Shown in pieces: positions 1-8,495 of a DNA stretch of 64,000 nt. Under the pieces are notes generated by a model, which was given only the letters and a program-made list of their open reading frames with translations, did not search any database and had not been told where the DNA came from. Each line of letters begins with the position of its first letter. The stretch's first letter is position 1. Source of the DNA: Acidimicrobiales bacterium (lineage in GTDB: Bacteria; Actinomycetota; Acidimicrobiia; Acidimicrobiales; JADJXE01); contig JADJXE010000001.1 of assembly GCA_016716005.1 (NCBI GenBank), forward strand, positions 1,501,001-1,565,000. Direction: 5' to 3'. A program made the position numbers and the translations under genes.

Positions 1-2
1 TC

Positions 3-1607
3 GTCGGTGCTGGCGTGGCCGCCGCGGCCACGCCGAGCATCGTGTCGGTCGGGGGTGGCGATCCCACACCCGCGTCCATCAGCGTGTCGCAGGCCACGTA
101 CCCGCAGGCCGACTCGGCCGGCGCGGTCATCGTGATGCGCAACGACACCGTCGTCGACGCGCTGTCTGCCTCGGCGCTGGCCGGCGCGTACAACGCGCCG
201 ATCCTGGCCACCCCCACCAACTCGCTCGACCCGGCCGTGTCGGCCGAGATCCAGCGGGTCATCCCGCCCAACGGCACCATCTTCGTCATGGGTGGCACCG
301 CCGCCATCTCCGCCGCGGTCGAGCAGCAGCTCGACCAGATCGGCGGCACCGTCCAGCGCCTCCAGGGCGTCGACCGCTACGCCACCTCGGCGACCACGGC
401 CACGTTCCTCGGCGCGACCGACGGGGCCAAGCCCTTCGACGGCGCACCGACGGCGATCCTGGCCAACGGCGTGACGGTCGTCGACGCGCTCGGCGTGGGG
501 CCCATCGCCTACCAGGGTCACGCCGTCCTCCTCACCGACGGCTCCACGCTGACGACCCCCGTGCAGCAGGCGCTGCAGGCGATCGGCGCCCGTCAGCTCA
601 TCGTGGTCGGTGGGTCGGCGGTGATGTCACCCTCACTGGTGAGCGGCCTGCAGGGCACGTTCGGCGTCATCCAGGAGGCCGGCATCGACCGCTGGCAGAC
701 GGCGGCCGACCTGGCCACCATCGAGCTCCAGATCCTGGGCTTCACCAACTCCAGGCTCGTGATCTCGCCCGGGGTGGGCACCTTCTTCCCGACCATGTTC
801 GCCGGCTACCACGCCGGCAAGGTGAAGGCCCCGATGGTCCTGGTGAACGCCCCCGGCGTCCCCACCGAGACCGCCCTGTGGGTGCAGCAGTTCGGCGCCA
901 ACGTCACCACCCTGGTCGCGGTCGGCGTCGATGCCGGCACCGCCCAGGCCGTGGCCAACCTGATCGGCGGCATCAACCCGGCCACGCCGGGCGCCCCGTC
1001 AGCGGTGGGCGCAACACAGAGCGGCGCCGCGTCGGTGAGCGTGTCGTGGAGGACCCCCTCCAACCCGTCGAACAGCCCGATCACCAACTACACGGTGACG
1101 GTGAGCCCCTCGACGGGCGTGAGCGGCGGCACCCAGCGCAACACCAACAGCGCCGTCAACCAGCTGAACTTCACCGGGCTGTCCCAGGGCGTGGCGTACA
1201 CCTTCACGGTGCAGGCCCAGAACGGCAACGGCATCGGGCCGGCGTCCAACCCGAGCGCACCCGTCACGATCAACCCGACGCCGCCGCCCGCACCGCCGGC
1301 GGTCACCAACCTGCAGGCCAGGGTCGACGCCAACCAGGACGAGGTGTTCCTCACGTGGGACGCCCCGCCGCCGGGTGTGATCCTGCAGGGCTACAACATC
1401 TACATCCTGCAGAACGGCACCCAGGTCGACGTCGAGGAGACCAGCACGACGGGCTGGAACATCTCCGGGTGCTCGTACGGCGGCTTCGGCTACTGCCTCA
1501 CCGAGGGCGTGCCCTACGCCTTCCAGGTGGCAGCGATCAGCCAGGCCGGCGTGGAGGGCCCGAGGGTCACCTCCAACAGCGTCACCCTGCCGCCGCCGGG
1601 GCCCTGA
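3..1607 (+). CDS. Cell wall-binding repeat 2 (CWB2) protein with two fibronectin III domains, 5' end cut
   Basis: The frame is open to the left edge of the window. The first visible residues (VGAGVAAAATPS) look like the end of a signal peptide, so the gene starts upstream; the GTG at 15 is only the first start codon in view. Residues about 20-320 carry CWB2-type repeats, with conserved stretches such as DRYATSATTATFL and DRWQTAADLAT and the Val/Ile-Val-Gly-Gly-Ser-Ala-Val pattern. Two fibronectin III-like domains follow (starting near GAPSAVGA and PPAVTNLQ), ending at a Pro-rich tail. The family is known for non-covalent attachment to cell wall polymers, so a surface or secreted adhesin-like role is inferred. 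Two Cys (CSYGGFGYC) near the end could form a disulfide. Confidence 0.85.
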   Translation, partial: VGAGVAAAATPSIVSVGGGDPTPASISVSQATYPQADSAGAVIVMRNDTVVDALSASALAGAYNAPILATPTNSLDPAVSAEIQRVIPPNGTIFVMGGTAAISAAVEQQLDQIGGTVQRLQGVDRYATSATTATFLGATDGAKPFDGAPTAILANGVTVVDALGVGPIAYQGHAVLLTDGSTLTTPVQQALQAIGARQLIVVGGSAVMSPSLVSGLQGTFGVIQEAGIDRWQTAADLATIELQILGFTNSRLVISPGVGTFFPTMFAGYHAGKVKAPMVLVNAPGVPTETALWVQQFGANVTTLVAVGVDAGTAQAVANLIGGINPATPGAPSAVGATQSGAASVSVSWRTPSNPSNSPITNYTVTVSPSTGVSGGTQRNTNSAVNQLNFTGLSQGVAYTFTVQAQNGNGIGPASNPSAPVTINPTPPPAPPAVTNLQARVDANQDEVFLTWDAPPPGVILQGYNIYILQNGTQVDVEETSTTGWNISGCSYGGFGYCLTEGVPYAFQVAAISQAGVEGPRVTSNSVTLPPPGP

Positions 1608-1635
1608 TCCCGACGGCTCCACCCAGCAGCACCTG

Positions 1636-1694
1636 ACCGAGGGGGCCCTCCGGGGCACCTCTCCCAGCGCACCACCGAGGGGGCCCTCCGGGGC
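1636..1694 (+). repeat. 21-bp direct repeat, two copies
   Basis: The same 21 bases occur at 1636-1656 and 1674-1694. The second copy forms the 5' arm of the hairpin annotated at 1675-1702; the first copy lacks the matching 3' arm. Confidence 0.8.
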
Positions 1695-1702
1695 CCCCTC
1701 GG
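1675..1702. terminator. Bidirectional terminator-like hairpin
   Basis: Perfect 12-bp stem CCGAGGGGGCCC / GGGCCCCCTCGG with a 4-base loop, between the convergent CWB2 and MMPL genes. There is no T tract, which is usual for high-GC actinobacterial terminators. The symmetry lets it serve both strands. Confidence 0.8.
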
Positions 1703-1740
1703 CGCGCCGAGACCGCCGAGCGGTCCTCCGCCCGACACCC

Positions 1741-3918
1741 TCAGTGGCTGAAGCTCACCTTCGGGAGCCGCTCGAGCCACCGGGGCAGGTACCAGTTGCG
1801 CTCGCCCAGCAGGCCCATCACCGACGGCACGAGCATCATCCGCACCACCGTGGCGTCGATCAGCACGGCCAGGGCGAGGGTGATGCCGAGCTCGGTGGGC
1901 GGGATGGGCCCGGTCACCCCGAAGGCCACGAACACCACGATCATGATCAGAGCGGCGTTGGTGATGGGCCGCCCGGTGCGGGCGATGCCGTCGCGGATCG
2001 CCCGCTGCGTGTCGCCGGTGGCCTCGTAGCGCTCGCGGATCGCGGCCAAGAGGAAAAGCTGGTAGTCCATCGACAGGCCGAACAACAGGGCGAAGAAGAA
2101 CAGTGGGGCCCAGGCGTCGACGAAGCCCTGCGACTGGATGCCGAGCAACGACGCACCCCACCCGTGCTGGAAGACCAGCGTGGCGAACCCGAACGCCGCG
2201 GCCACGCCCACCAGGTTCAGCAGGATCGACGTGACGGCGATGACGAGGCTGCGGAACACCACGAGCAGCAGCAGGAACGCCACCACCATGATCAGCCCGA
2301 TGGCGTACGGGGCGCGACCGGTGAGCACGGACGTGAGGTCGTGGTTCTGGGCCGCCGGCCCACCCACCTGGGCGGCCGGCACGGCCTCGTCGAGCTGGCC
2401 ACGCAGCCGCTCCACCAGCTCGGAGGTGCCCGGCTGGTCGACAGCCGAGCTTCCGGTGACGCGGACGACCACCCGGCCGCTGTCGGCAGGCTCGCTCACG
2501 ATGCGGGCGTCGACCACGGCCGGATCGGCCGCAGCCGCCTCCACCACCCGCTGGGCGTCGCCGGCGGGCACGGTGACGTACAGGGGCGCCGCCGCTCCGG
2601 GGCCGAAGGCCTCGACCACCTGCTCGTAGCCGTCGCGGCTGGTACGACCCTCGTCGACCACCCGGGCGCCTGGCATGCCCAGCCTCATGCCGAGGGCAGG
2701 TGCGCCCAGCAGGAGAAGCACGGCCAGCCCGATGGCCAGCACGGTTCCGGGCCGCCTCAGCGCCAGCCCGGTCCAGCGGGCCCACCGCCCCTCGGCCTCG
2801 ACGTCGGGGTTGTGGTGATGGTGGGTGCGGGTGACCAGGACCTTGTCCCCCATGGCCACCAGGAGCGCCGGCAGCAGCGTGAGCGAGGCCACGGCCACGG
2901 CCACCACCGACAGGATCATGCCGAGCGCCATCGACCGGAACACCATGATCGGGACCAGGAACACCGCGGCGAGCGAGAGCACCACGGTGAGGGCCGAGAG
3001 GAACACGGCCTTGCCGGCCGTCGACAGGGCGCCCTCGATCCCCTCGACGGCGTCCTTGCCCTCCAGGCGCTCCTCCCGGTAGCGGCTGACGATGAAGAGG
3101 CTGTAGTCGATGCCGACGGCCAGGCCGATCATCATCGAGAAGTTCATGGCCCAGACCGACAGGTCGAGGGCGTCGGCCAGCAGGTGGAGCGCAGCGAAGC
3201 CCACGGCGATGCCGGCGACGGCCAGGGCCAGCGGCAGCAGGGCTGCCAGCACCGAGCCGAAGGCGATGAACAGCAGGATCATGCTGGGCACGCCGGAGAG
3301 CAGCTCCGCCTTGTGGAGGGCCTCCTCGTTCGTCGTGTTGAAGTCGCTCCAGACCGGCCACTCACCGGTCGTGTTCACCTCGGTGCCGTCGGGGGGGTCG
3401 ACAGATCGCACGAAGCGCCCGAGCTCCCCGGCCGCCTCCGGCAGGTCGGCGTCCTCCTCCCCGTCGAGCGCCACCGGCACCAGCACTGTGCGCCCGTCGG
3501 GCGAGACCAGGCCGGCCTCGGGCGGGAGGGACAACGGGTCGACGACCTGCGCTGCCCCCGGGGCGCGCTGGAGCTGCGCGACCAGATCCTCGACGAACGC
3601 CGGGTCGTCGGCCACCGGCGACGGCTGGGTGACCACGACGATGGCGGCTTCGGCGCCCACCTCGGGGAAGTCCCGGCGGAGCTCGTCGCGCACCTGCTGC
3701 GCGGTCGAGCCCTGGGCATCCCAGCCCGCGCCCGACAGGGCCCCGGTGAGCGAGAGCGCCAGCGGCGCGGCCGCCAGCGCCAGCACCAGCCACACCAGCA
3801 GCACCACCCTGCGCCGGCGCGCCATGAGTGCGGCCAGCCGGCTGAACCACGCCTTCGGGTCCGGGTGGTTCGGCGGCTCGTGAGCGGGGGGCAGGTGGTC
3901 GGGGGCGATCGTGGTCAT
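1741..3918 (-). CDS. MMPL/RND-family transporter
   Basis: 725-residue inner-membrane exporter of the MMPL (RND superfamily) type. It shows the usual duplicated layout: TM1 at about 38-56, a large extracytoplasmic loop, a five-helix bundle with GLAVGIDYSLFIVSRYREE, then a second half with LFGLSMDYQLFLLAAIRERY; the two Asp-Tyr motifs are the expected proton-relay segments. A run of four His (366-369) lies in the central cytoplasmic loop. I chose the ATG at 3918 because GAGGG sits about 9 bases upstream and because the longer GTG-start frame would begin inside the operator at 3977-4017. The substrate is unknown; lipids, drugs or metal-linked export are all possible. The gene is monocistronic and convergent with CWB2. 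Confidence 0.9.
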   Translation of the reverse strand: MTTIAPDHLPPAHEPPNHPDPKAWFSRLAALMARRRRVVLLVWLVLALAAAPLALSLTGALSGAGWDAQGSTAQQVRDELRRDFPEVGAEAAIVVVTQPSPVADDPAFVEDLVAQLQRAPGAAQVVDPLSLPPEAGLVSPDGRTVLVPVALDGEEDADLPEAAGELGRFVRSVDPPDGTEVNTTGEWPVWSDFNTTNEEALHKAELLSGVPSMILLFIAFGSVLAALLPLALAVAGIAVGFAALHLLADALDLSVWAMNFSMMIGLAVGIDYSLFIVSRYREERLEGKDAVEGIEGALSTAGKAVFLSALTVVLSLAAVFLVPIMVFRSMALGMILSVVAVAVASLTLLPALLVAMGDKVLVTRTHHHHNPDVEAEGRWARWTGLALRRPGTVLAIGLAVLLLLGAPALGMRLGMPGARVVDEGRTSRDGYEQVVEAFGPGAAAPLYVTVPAGDAQRVVEAAAADPAVVDARIVSEPADSGRVVVRVTGSSAVDQPGTSELVERLRGQLDEAVPAAQVGGPAAQNHDLTSVLTGRAPYAIGLIMVVAFLLLLVVFRSLVIAVTSILLNLVGVAAAFGFATLVFQHGWGASLLGIQSQGFVDAWAPLFFFALLFGLSMDYQLFLLAAIRERYEATGDTQRAIRDGIARTGRPITNAALIMIVVFVAFGVTGPIPPTELGITLALAVLIDATVVRMMLVPSVMGLLGERNWYLPRWLERLPKVSFSH

Positions 3919-3976
3919 GGTCGGCGATCCCTCGCATCGGTCGGCGAGCCGGGCCACGCGCGGCTCCGGCGTCGCG

Positions 3977-3996
3977 ATATACCCACAGGGGTATAT
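3977..3996 (-). promoter_or_regulatory. Palindromic operator overlapping the MMPL -10 box (CsoR/CstR-like pattern)
   Basis: Perfect 8-bp inverted repeat ATATACCC-ACAG-GGGTATAT. The core ATACCC...GGGTAT resembles published CsoR/CstR-family operators (copper or persulfide sensing), but no such regulator gene is in the window, so the regulator is inferred only from the site. Confidence 0.75.
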
Positions 3997-4021
3997 TAGG
4001 GATACCCCCACCCGTATGCAA
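3993..4021 (-). promoter_or_regulatory. Promoter of the MMPL gene
   Basis: Reading on the minus strand: -35 TTGCAT (4021-4016), a 17-base spacer, and -10 TAATAT (3998-3993). Spacing and hexamers fit a housekeeping sigma promoter. The start site would fall near 3986, inside the palindrome at 3977-3996. Confidence 0.65.
4002..4017 (-). promoter_or_regulatory. Second, imperfect operator in the MMPL promoter spacer
   Basis: ATACCCCCACCCGTAT has the same 16-bp frame as the core of the first operator (ATAC...GTAT ends) but imperfect inner positions. It begins 23 bp from the first core, about two helical turns, and lies between the -35 and -10 boxes. Confidence 0.5.
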
Positions 4022-4095
4022 GAGGGCCGCTCGACGGCCCCGGGAGCTGGGCCGCTCGCCGGCCTCGGGAGCTGAGCCGCTCGCCAGGCGGGCGG

Positions 4096-5037
4096 TCAGC
4101 GGCGCGCCAGCGCCGCCATGCGGGAGAACTGGGTGATCACGTCGGCACCGACGTAGGCGGGGTCGAGCTCGCGGTACGCGGCGTCGACGTTCACGGCGAG
4201 GCGCTCCCACTCGCCCCACCGCCGGTAGGGGCCCGGGTCGATGTCGCGCGCCGCCTCCTCGGCGCTCAAGCCCGCCCGGTGCCGCAACCTCGACTCGGCC
4301 AGCACCCAGTCGAGGTACCCCCGCACCTCGCGGACGCCGCGCTTGTCGGTGACAGGCCCGTGCCCGGGCACCACCGTGTTCGCCCCCAGGGCGAGGACGG
4401 TGTCGCAGGCCCGGATCCAGTTCGACACCGGCCCCGCCCACACGATCGGCGTGCCGCCGACGAAGAGGATGTCGCCGGTGAACACCGTGGCCGCGTCGGG
4501 CACGTGCACCAGCACGTCGCCGGCGGTGTGGGCCGGGCCCACCTCGATCAGCTCCACGACCCGGCCCCCCACCGAGAGGTCGAGGCTGCCGGTGAACGTA
4601 CGCGTGGGTGCGGCCACCGAGATCCCCTCGAACCGGAACGGCCCGAACGCGCCCTGCAGGTACGCGCCCAGCTCCTCGCCCAGGTCGAGCTGCAGCAGCG
4701 AGTGCAGCACCTGGGGGGTGATCTCGCCCATCTCGCGGGCGCTGGCGTCCGACGCCACGATCTCGGCGCCGACCACCAGCTCGTTGCCGTAGCAGTGGTC
4801 GCCGTTGGCGTGGGTGTTCACCAGGGTCTCGATCGGCGCCGGGGCGGTGAGCGGGCCCATGGCGTCGAGCATCTCGCGGGTGAGCCGCAGGTCGAACAGC
4901 GTGTCGACGAGCAGCGAGGCGCCGTCGCCCGTGACCAGCCCGGCGTTGCTCCACCCCCAGCCCCCGTCGGGCTGCAGCCAGGCGTGCAGCCCGTCCCCGA
5001 GCTCGTGCAGGCCGTGGGTGTACGGCGGATGGGCCAT
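4096..5037 (-). CDS. MBL-fold metallo-hydrolase
   Basis: 313 residues. The metallo-beta-lactamase metal motif appears as THANGDH (Asn replaces the Ala/Ser often seen between the His residues), followed by HTAGDV, FTGDILF and PGHGPVTD, the usual later His/Asp ligands. It should be a cytoplasmic hydrolase of an ester, thioester or lactone; the substrate is not evident. The ATG at 5037 has GAGGAGG 9 bases upstream. It lies 31 bp after an acyl-CoA synthetase on the same strand, so a thioester or acyl substrate is plausible but inferred. Confidence 0.88.
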   Translation of the reverse strand: MAHPPYTHGLHELGDGLHAWLQPDGGWGWSNAGLVTGDGASLLVDTLFDLRLTREMLDAMGPLTAPAPIETLVNTHANGDHCYGNELVVGAEIVASDASAREMGEITPQVLHSLLQLDLGEELGAYLQGAFGPFRFEGISVAAPTRTFTGSLDLSVGGRVVELIEVGPAHTAGDVLVHVPDAATVFTGDILFVGGTPIVWAGPVSNWIRACDTVLALGANTVVPGHGPVTDKRGVREVRGYLDWVLAESRLRHRAGLSAEEAARDIDPGPYRRWGEWERLAVNVDAAYRELDPAYVGADVITQFSRMAALARR

Positions 5038-5068
5038 CACTCGGTCCTCCTCGTGCGGCGGGAGCCGG

Positions 5069-6637
5069 TCAGTTGACCGAGCGCCCGCTCCCCTCCCAGT
5101 ACGGCCGGCGCAGCTCGCGCTTGAGCGGCTTGAGGGCCCCGGACAGCGGCAGCGGCTCGGCGCGGAACTCCACCGTCTTCGGCGCCTTGTAGCCGGCGAC
5201 GGTGAGCTTGGCGTGCTCGATGATGTCGGTGTCGGTGACCTCGGCACCCGGCACGAGCACCACGATGGCGTGGACCGCCTCGCCCCACACCTCGTGGGGG
5301 ATGCCGATCACCGCGACCTGGTCGACGGCAGGGTGCGTGGCGATCGCGTTCTCGACCTCGATCGAGTACACGTTCTCGCCGCCCGTGACGATCATGTCCT
5401 TCACCCGGTCGACCAGGTACAGGTAGCCCCGCTCGTCGAGGTAGCCGGCGTCGCCGGTGTGGTACCAGCCACCCCGGAAGGCCTCCTCGGTGGCGTCGGG
5501 CTTGTTCCAGTAGCCGAGCATGAAGTTGCCGGCCTTGGCGCACACCTCGCCGGTGACGCCGGGGTCGAGGATGTTGCCGGCGTCGTCCTGGATGCTGAGC
5601 TGCACGCCCGGAACGGCGCGGCCCGCCGACGCCTGCAGCTCGCCCCCCGCCTCGTGGTCGCGGTCGGTCAGCAGGGTGAGCACCGACGAGCTCTCGGTCA
5701 TGCCGTAGCCCTGGAACAGCCGCAGGCCGGGCAGCTGCGCGCGGATCCGCTGCAGGAGCGCGATGGGCATGGGCGAGGCGCCGTACACGAGGGTGTCGAG
5801 GCTGCGCAGCCGATCCACCTCGAAGGCCGGGTGGTTCAGCATCATGGCGATCATCGTCGGCACCATCACCGTCTGGTTCACCTGGTGCTGCTCGATCAGG
5901 TCGAGCACCTGGCCGGGGTCGAAGATGCCGCAGAAGACGGAGGTGCCCCCAGTGGCCGGGATGCCGAGCACGCCGCCCATGGACGCGGCGTGGAACATGG
6001 GCGTCTGGTGGAGGTAGACGCGATCCTCGTCGAGCCCCACCACCATCCCGATGTGGTAGAGGTTCAGCATCTCGGCCCGCTGATCGAGCAGCACGCCCTT
6101 CGACAGCCCGGTGGTGCCGCCGGTGTACATGAGGACCACGGGGTCGTCCTCGTCGGGCTCATCGGGGATCACCGGATGACCGCTCTCCAGGAGCTCCTCG
6201 TACCGCACGTCGTGGGGGGCGTCGCCCTCGCCGATGAGCACCACGGTGCGCAGCGGCAGCTCGTCGCGCACCTCCTCGATGTTGCGGGCGAGGTGCTCGG
6301 CGAAGAAGGCGTCGACGAACACCACCTCGGTGCCCGAGTCGCCGAGGATGTACTGCAGCTCCTTGCCGGCGAGGCGCAGGTTGAGCGGGTTCACCACCCC
6401 TGCCCCGACGAAGGCCGCGTGGTACAGCTCGAGGAACTCGTGGCCGTTGAGGGCCATCACCGCGAACCGCTGGTGCGCCTCCACGCCCAAGCCGTGCCGC
6501 AGGGCGTGGGCCAGGCGGAACACCCGGTCGCCGTGCTGCTCGAACGTGGCCTCGTAGCCGCCGTCGTGGAAGGCGACCTTGTCGGCGTGGCAGTCCAGCG
6601 CCGAGCGCAGCATCCGGGGGAACACCAGCTCCTTCAC
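5069..6637 (-). CDS. AMP-dependent acyl-CoA synthetase (fatty acid--CoA ligase family)
   Basis: 522-residue class I adenylate-forming enzyme that should activate a carboxylic acid with ATP and transfer it to CoA. The P-loop-like MYTGGTTGLSKG, the GYGMTESSS motif, GWYHTGDAGYLDERGYLYLVDRVKD and GGENVYSIEVE are present, and the C-terminal LSGALKPLKREL keeps the catalytic Lys, so it looks active. The GTG at 6637 lacks a Shine-Dalgarno sequence but has TACCCT (minus strand, 6650-6645) exactly 7 bases upstream, which fits a leaderless message. First gene of a two-gene unit with the MBL hydrolase. The acyl chain cannot be told from sequence. Confidence 0.92.
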   Translation of the reverse strand: MKELVFPRMLRSALDCHADKVAFHDGGYEATFEQHGDRVFRLAHALRHGLGVEAHQRFAVMALNGHEFLELYHAAFVGAGVVNPLNLRLAGKELQYILGDSGTEVVFVDAFFAEHLARNIEEVRDELPLRTVVLIGEGDAPHDVRYEELLESGHPVIPDEPDEDDPVVLMYTGGTTGLSKGVLLDQRAEMLNLYHIGMVVGLDEDRVYLHQTPMFHAASMGGVLGIPATGGTSVFCGIFDPGQVLDLIEQHQVNQTVMVPTMIAMMLNHPAFEVDRLRSLDTLVYGASPMPIALLQRIRAQLPGLRLFQGYGMTESSSVLTLLTDRDHEAGGELQASAGRAVPGVQLSIQDDAGNILDPGVTGEVCAKAGNFMLGYWNKPDATEEAFRGGWYHTGDAGYLDERGYLYLVDRVKDMIVTGGENVYSIEVENAIATHPAVDQVAVIGIPHEVWGEAVHAIVVLVPGAEVTDTDIIEHAKLTVAGYKAPKTVEFRAEPLPLSGALKPLKRELRRPYWEGSGRSVN

Positions 6638-6676
6638 GCGCCGAAGGGTAGCGGTGCGGCGGCGGTGCCGCCCGGG

Positions 6677-7681
6677 TCAGCCGGCCTGCGGGCGCGCCGG
6701 CACCCACGCCTCGATCCCGGCGTCGGCCAGCGCCACCCGAAGGGCCGACCGCAGGGCCCGTGCCACCGCCCACTGGCGGCCCGGCGCCGTCCGCACCGAC
6801 ACCCGCAGCACGAGGCTCTCGGGCCCGAAGGCCTCGAGGCCACTCACCACCGCGGGCGCGACGAGGTCGGGCCCCGTCTCGGTGTCGGCCGCCAGGGCGC
6901 CCGCGGCGGCCAGCAGCAGCTCGCCGGCCCGAGCCGGATCGGCGGTCGCGGCCACCTCGACGTCGAGCACCACCTGGGCCCAGCCCTGCGTGCGGTTGCC
7001 GACCTTGCGGACGTCGCCGTTGGGGACGTGCCACAGCGTGCCGTCGTCACCCCGCAGCCTCGTCACGCGGAGCTGGACCGCCTCGACCGTGCCCCGCACG
7101 TCGCCCAGGTCGACGACGTCTCCCACGCCGTACTGGTCCTCGAGGAGCACGAAGGTGCCGGCGATCACGTCGCGGACCAGGGACTGGGCACCGAAGCCGA
7201 GGGCCACCCCGGCGATGCCGACGCCGGCGAGCAGCGCCCCGGCGTTCACCCCGAGCTCGCCGAGGATCACCAGGGTGGCGACGACCCACACCCCGACGGT
7301 CACGGCGTTGCGCAACACCGTCCCCAGGGCGTGGGCCCGCTGCCGGGTGCGGGTGGGGACCGCTGCGGGGTGGCCCGGCGCGGATGGCGGCGAGGCCCGC
7401 CGCAGGCGCCGGGACGCCCGCCCGACGGGATCGTGGGTGATCCCGGCCACGAAGCGGCCGATGGCCCGGTGCGCCAGCCGGACCACGACCACGGCGACCA
7501 CCACCGTGAGGGCGATGTGGAGCGGTGCGCCGAGGATCAGGTCGACGGCGCGGGCCCATCCCCGGCTCCCGGTGGCGTCGTAGACCCACTCGCACAGCAG
7601 CCCGGGGTCGGCCCCGCACGCCCGGGCCAGGCCGGGGTCGTCGGCCTGCAGCAGCACAAGGGCGAGGGAGCCGGGCACCAC
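6677..7681 (-). CDS. MscS-family mechanosensitive ion channel
   Basis: 334 residues. Three membrane segments: LHIALTVVVAVVVVRL, VTVGVWVVATLVILGEL and the Gly/Ala-rich pore helix of the MscS type (GALLAGVGIAGVALGFGAQSL). The beta domain signature (FVLLEDQYGVGDVVDL ... HVPNGDV) follows. It should release solutes on osmotic down-shock. GTG at 7681 was chosen because TACGGT (7694-7689, minus strand) lies exactly 7 bases upstream, the leaderless spacing seen for other genes here. Longer frames would run into the divergent DUF429 gene. Confidence 0.85.
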   Translation of the reverse strand: MVPGSLALVLLQADDPGLARACGADPGLLCEWVYDATGSRGWARAVDLILGAPLHIALTVVVAVVVVRLAHRAIGRFVAGITHDPVGRASRRLRRASPPSAPGHPAAVPTRTRQRAHALGTVLRNAVTVGVWVVATLVILGELGVNAGALLAGVGIAGVALGFGAQSLVRDVIAGTFVLLEDQYGVGDVVDLGDVRGTVEAVQLRVTRLRGDDGTLWHVPNGDVRKVGNRTQGWAQVVLDVEVAATADPARAGELLLAAAGALAADTETGPDLVAPAVVSGLEAFGPESLVLRVSVRTAPGRQWAVARALRSALRVALADAGIEAWVPARPQAG

Positions 7682-7742
7682 CGGCCCGACCGTAGCCAGC
7701 GACGGCCCGGACCGGGCGCACGGGCGCGCGACCATCGGCGCC

Positions 7743-8450
7743 GTGGGAGACGTGGCCCGGCCGCGCGTGGCCGGCGTCGACGGGTGCCGGGGCGGCTGGC
7801 TCGTGGCCGAGAGCGGCCCGTCGGGGCGCGGACGGCTCGACGTTCGCGTCGAGCCCGACCTGGGGGAGGTCGCAGCGCGCCTTCGCCGCGGCGAGCTCGC
7901 AGCCGTCGGGGTCGACATGCCGATCGGGTTGCCCGAGTCCGGCCCACGACCCGCCGACCTGGCCGCCCGGGCGATCCTCGGCCGCCGGGGCGTCACCGTG
8001 TTCCCGGCGCCGCCCCGTGCCGTGCTGGGGTGCACGAGCCACGCCGCCGCCGACCGGCTGGCCCGCGCCCGCACCGGCCGGGGCCTCACCCTGCAGTCGT
8101 TCCACCTCCTCCCCAGGATCCGCGAGCTCGACCGCCTGCTCGGTGACGACCCGTCTCTCGACGACCAGCTCGTCGAGGTGCACCCCGAGGTGAGCTTCGC
8201 CACCCTCGCCGGCGCGGCGCTGGCGCCGAAGCGCTCGGCCCAGGGCCGTCGCGAGCGCCTGGCACTGGTGGCCGGCGCCTTCCCCGGTCTCGCCGGACGG
8301 CCGCCCACCACCCCCCGGGGCGCCCGGCCCGACGACGTCCTCGACGCCCTCGCGGTGCTGTGGTCCGCGCTGCGCTTCCACCGAGGCTCCCACCGGACCC
8401 TGGGCGGCCGGCACGACGCCCGGGGGCGGCCCATGCGCATCGTGGTGTGA
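7743..8450 (+). CDS. DUF429 family protein (predicted RNase H-like nuclease)
   Basis: 235 residues. N-terminal VAGVDGCRGGWLVA and AVGVDMPIGLPE match the acidic-residue strands of the DUF429 family, which is predicted (not proven) to be an RNase H-fold nuclease. C-terminal DDVLDALAVLWSALRF supplies another conserved Asp pair. GTG at 7743 gives the full domain; a second in-frame GTG at 7755 is possible. Divergent from the MscS gene. Confidence 0.8.
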   Translation: MGDVARPRVAGVDGCRGGWLVAESGPSGRGRLDVRVEPDLGEVAARLRRGELAAVGVDMPIGLPESGPRPADLAARAILGRRGVTVFPAPPRAVLGCTSHAAADRLARARTGRGLTLQSFHLLPRIRELDRLLGDDPSLDDQLVEVHPEVSFATLAGAALAPKRSAQGRRERLALVAGAFPGLAGRPPTTPRGARPDDVLDALAVLWSALRFHRGSHRTLGGRHDARGRPMRIVV

Positions 8451-8495
8451 CGCCCGAACCACGCGGCCCCGCCCCGGGCGGCGCGCGAGCACCCG

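Noticed and set aside
3977..4017. Inverted repeats as transposon ends
   Set aside because: They are short, overlap a well-spaced promoter, and no transposase or target-site duplication is near.
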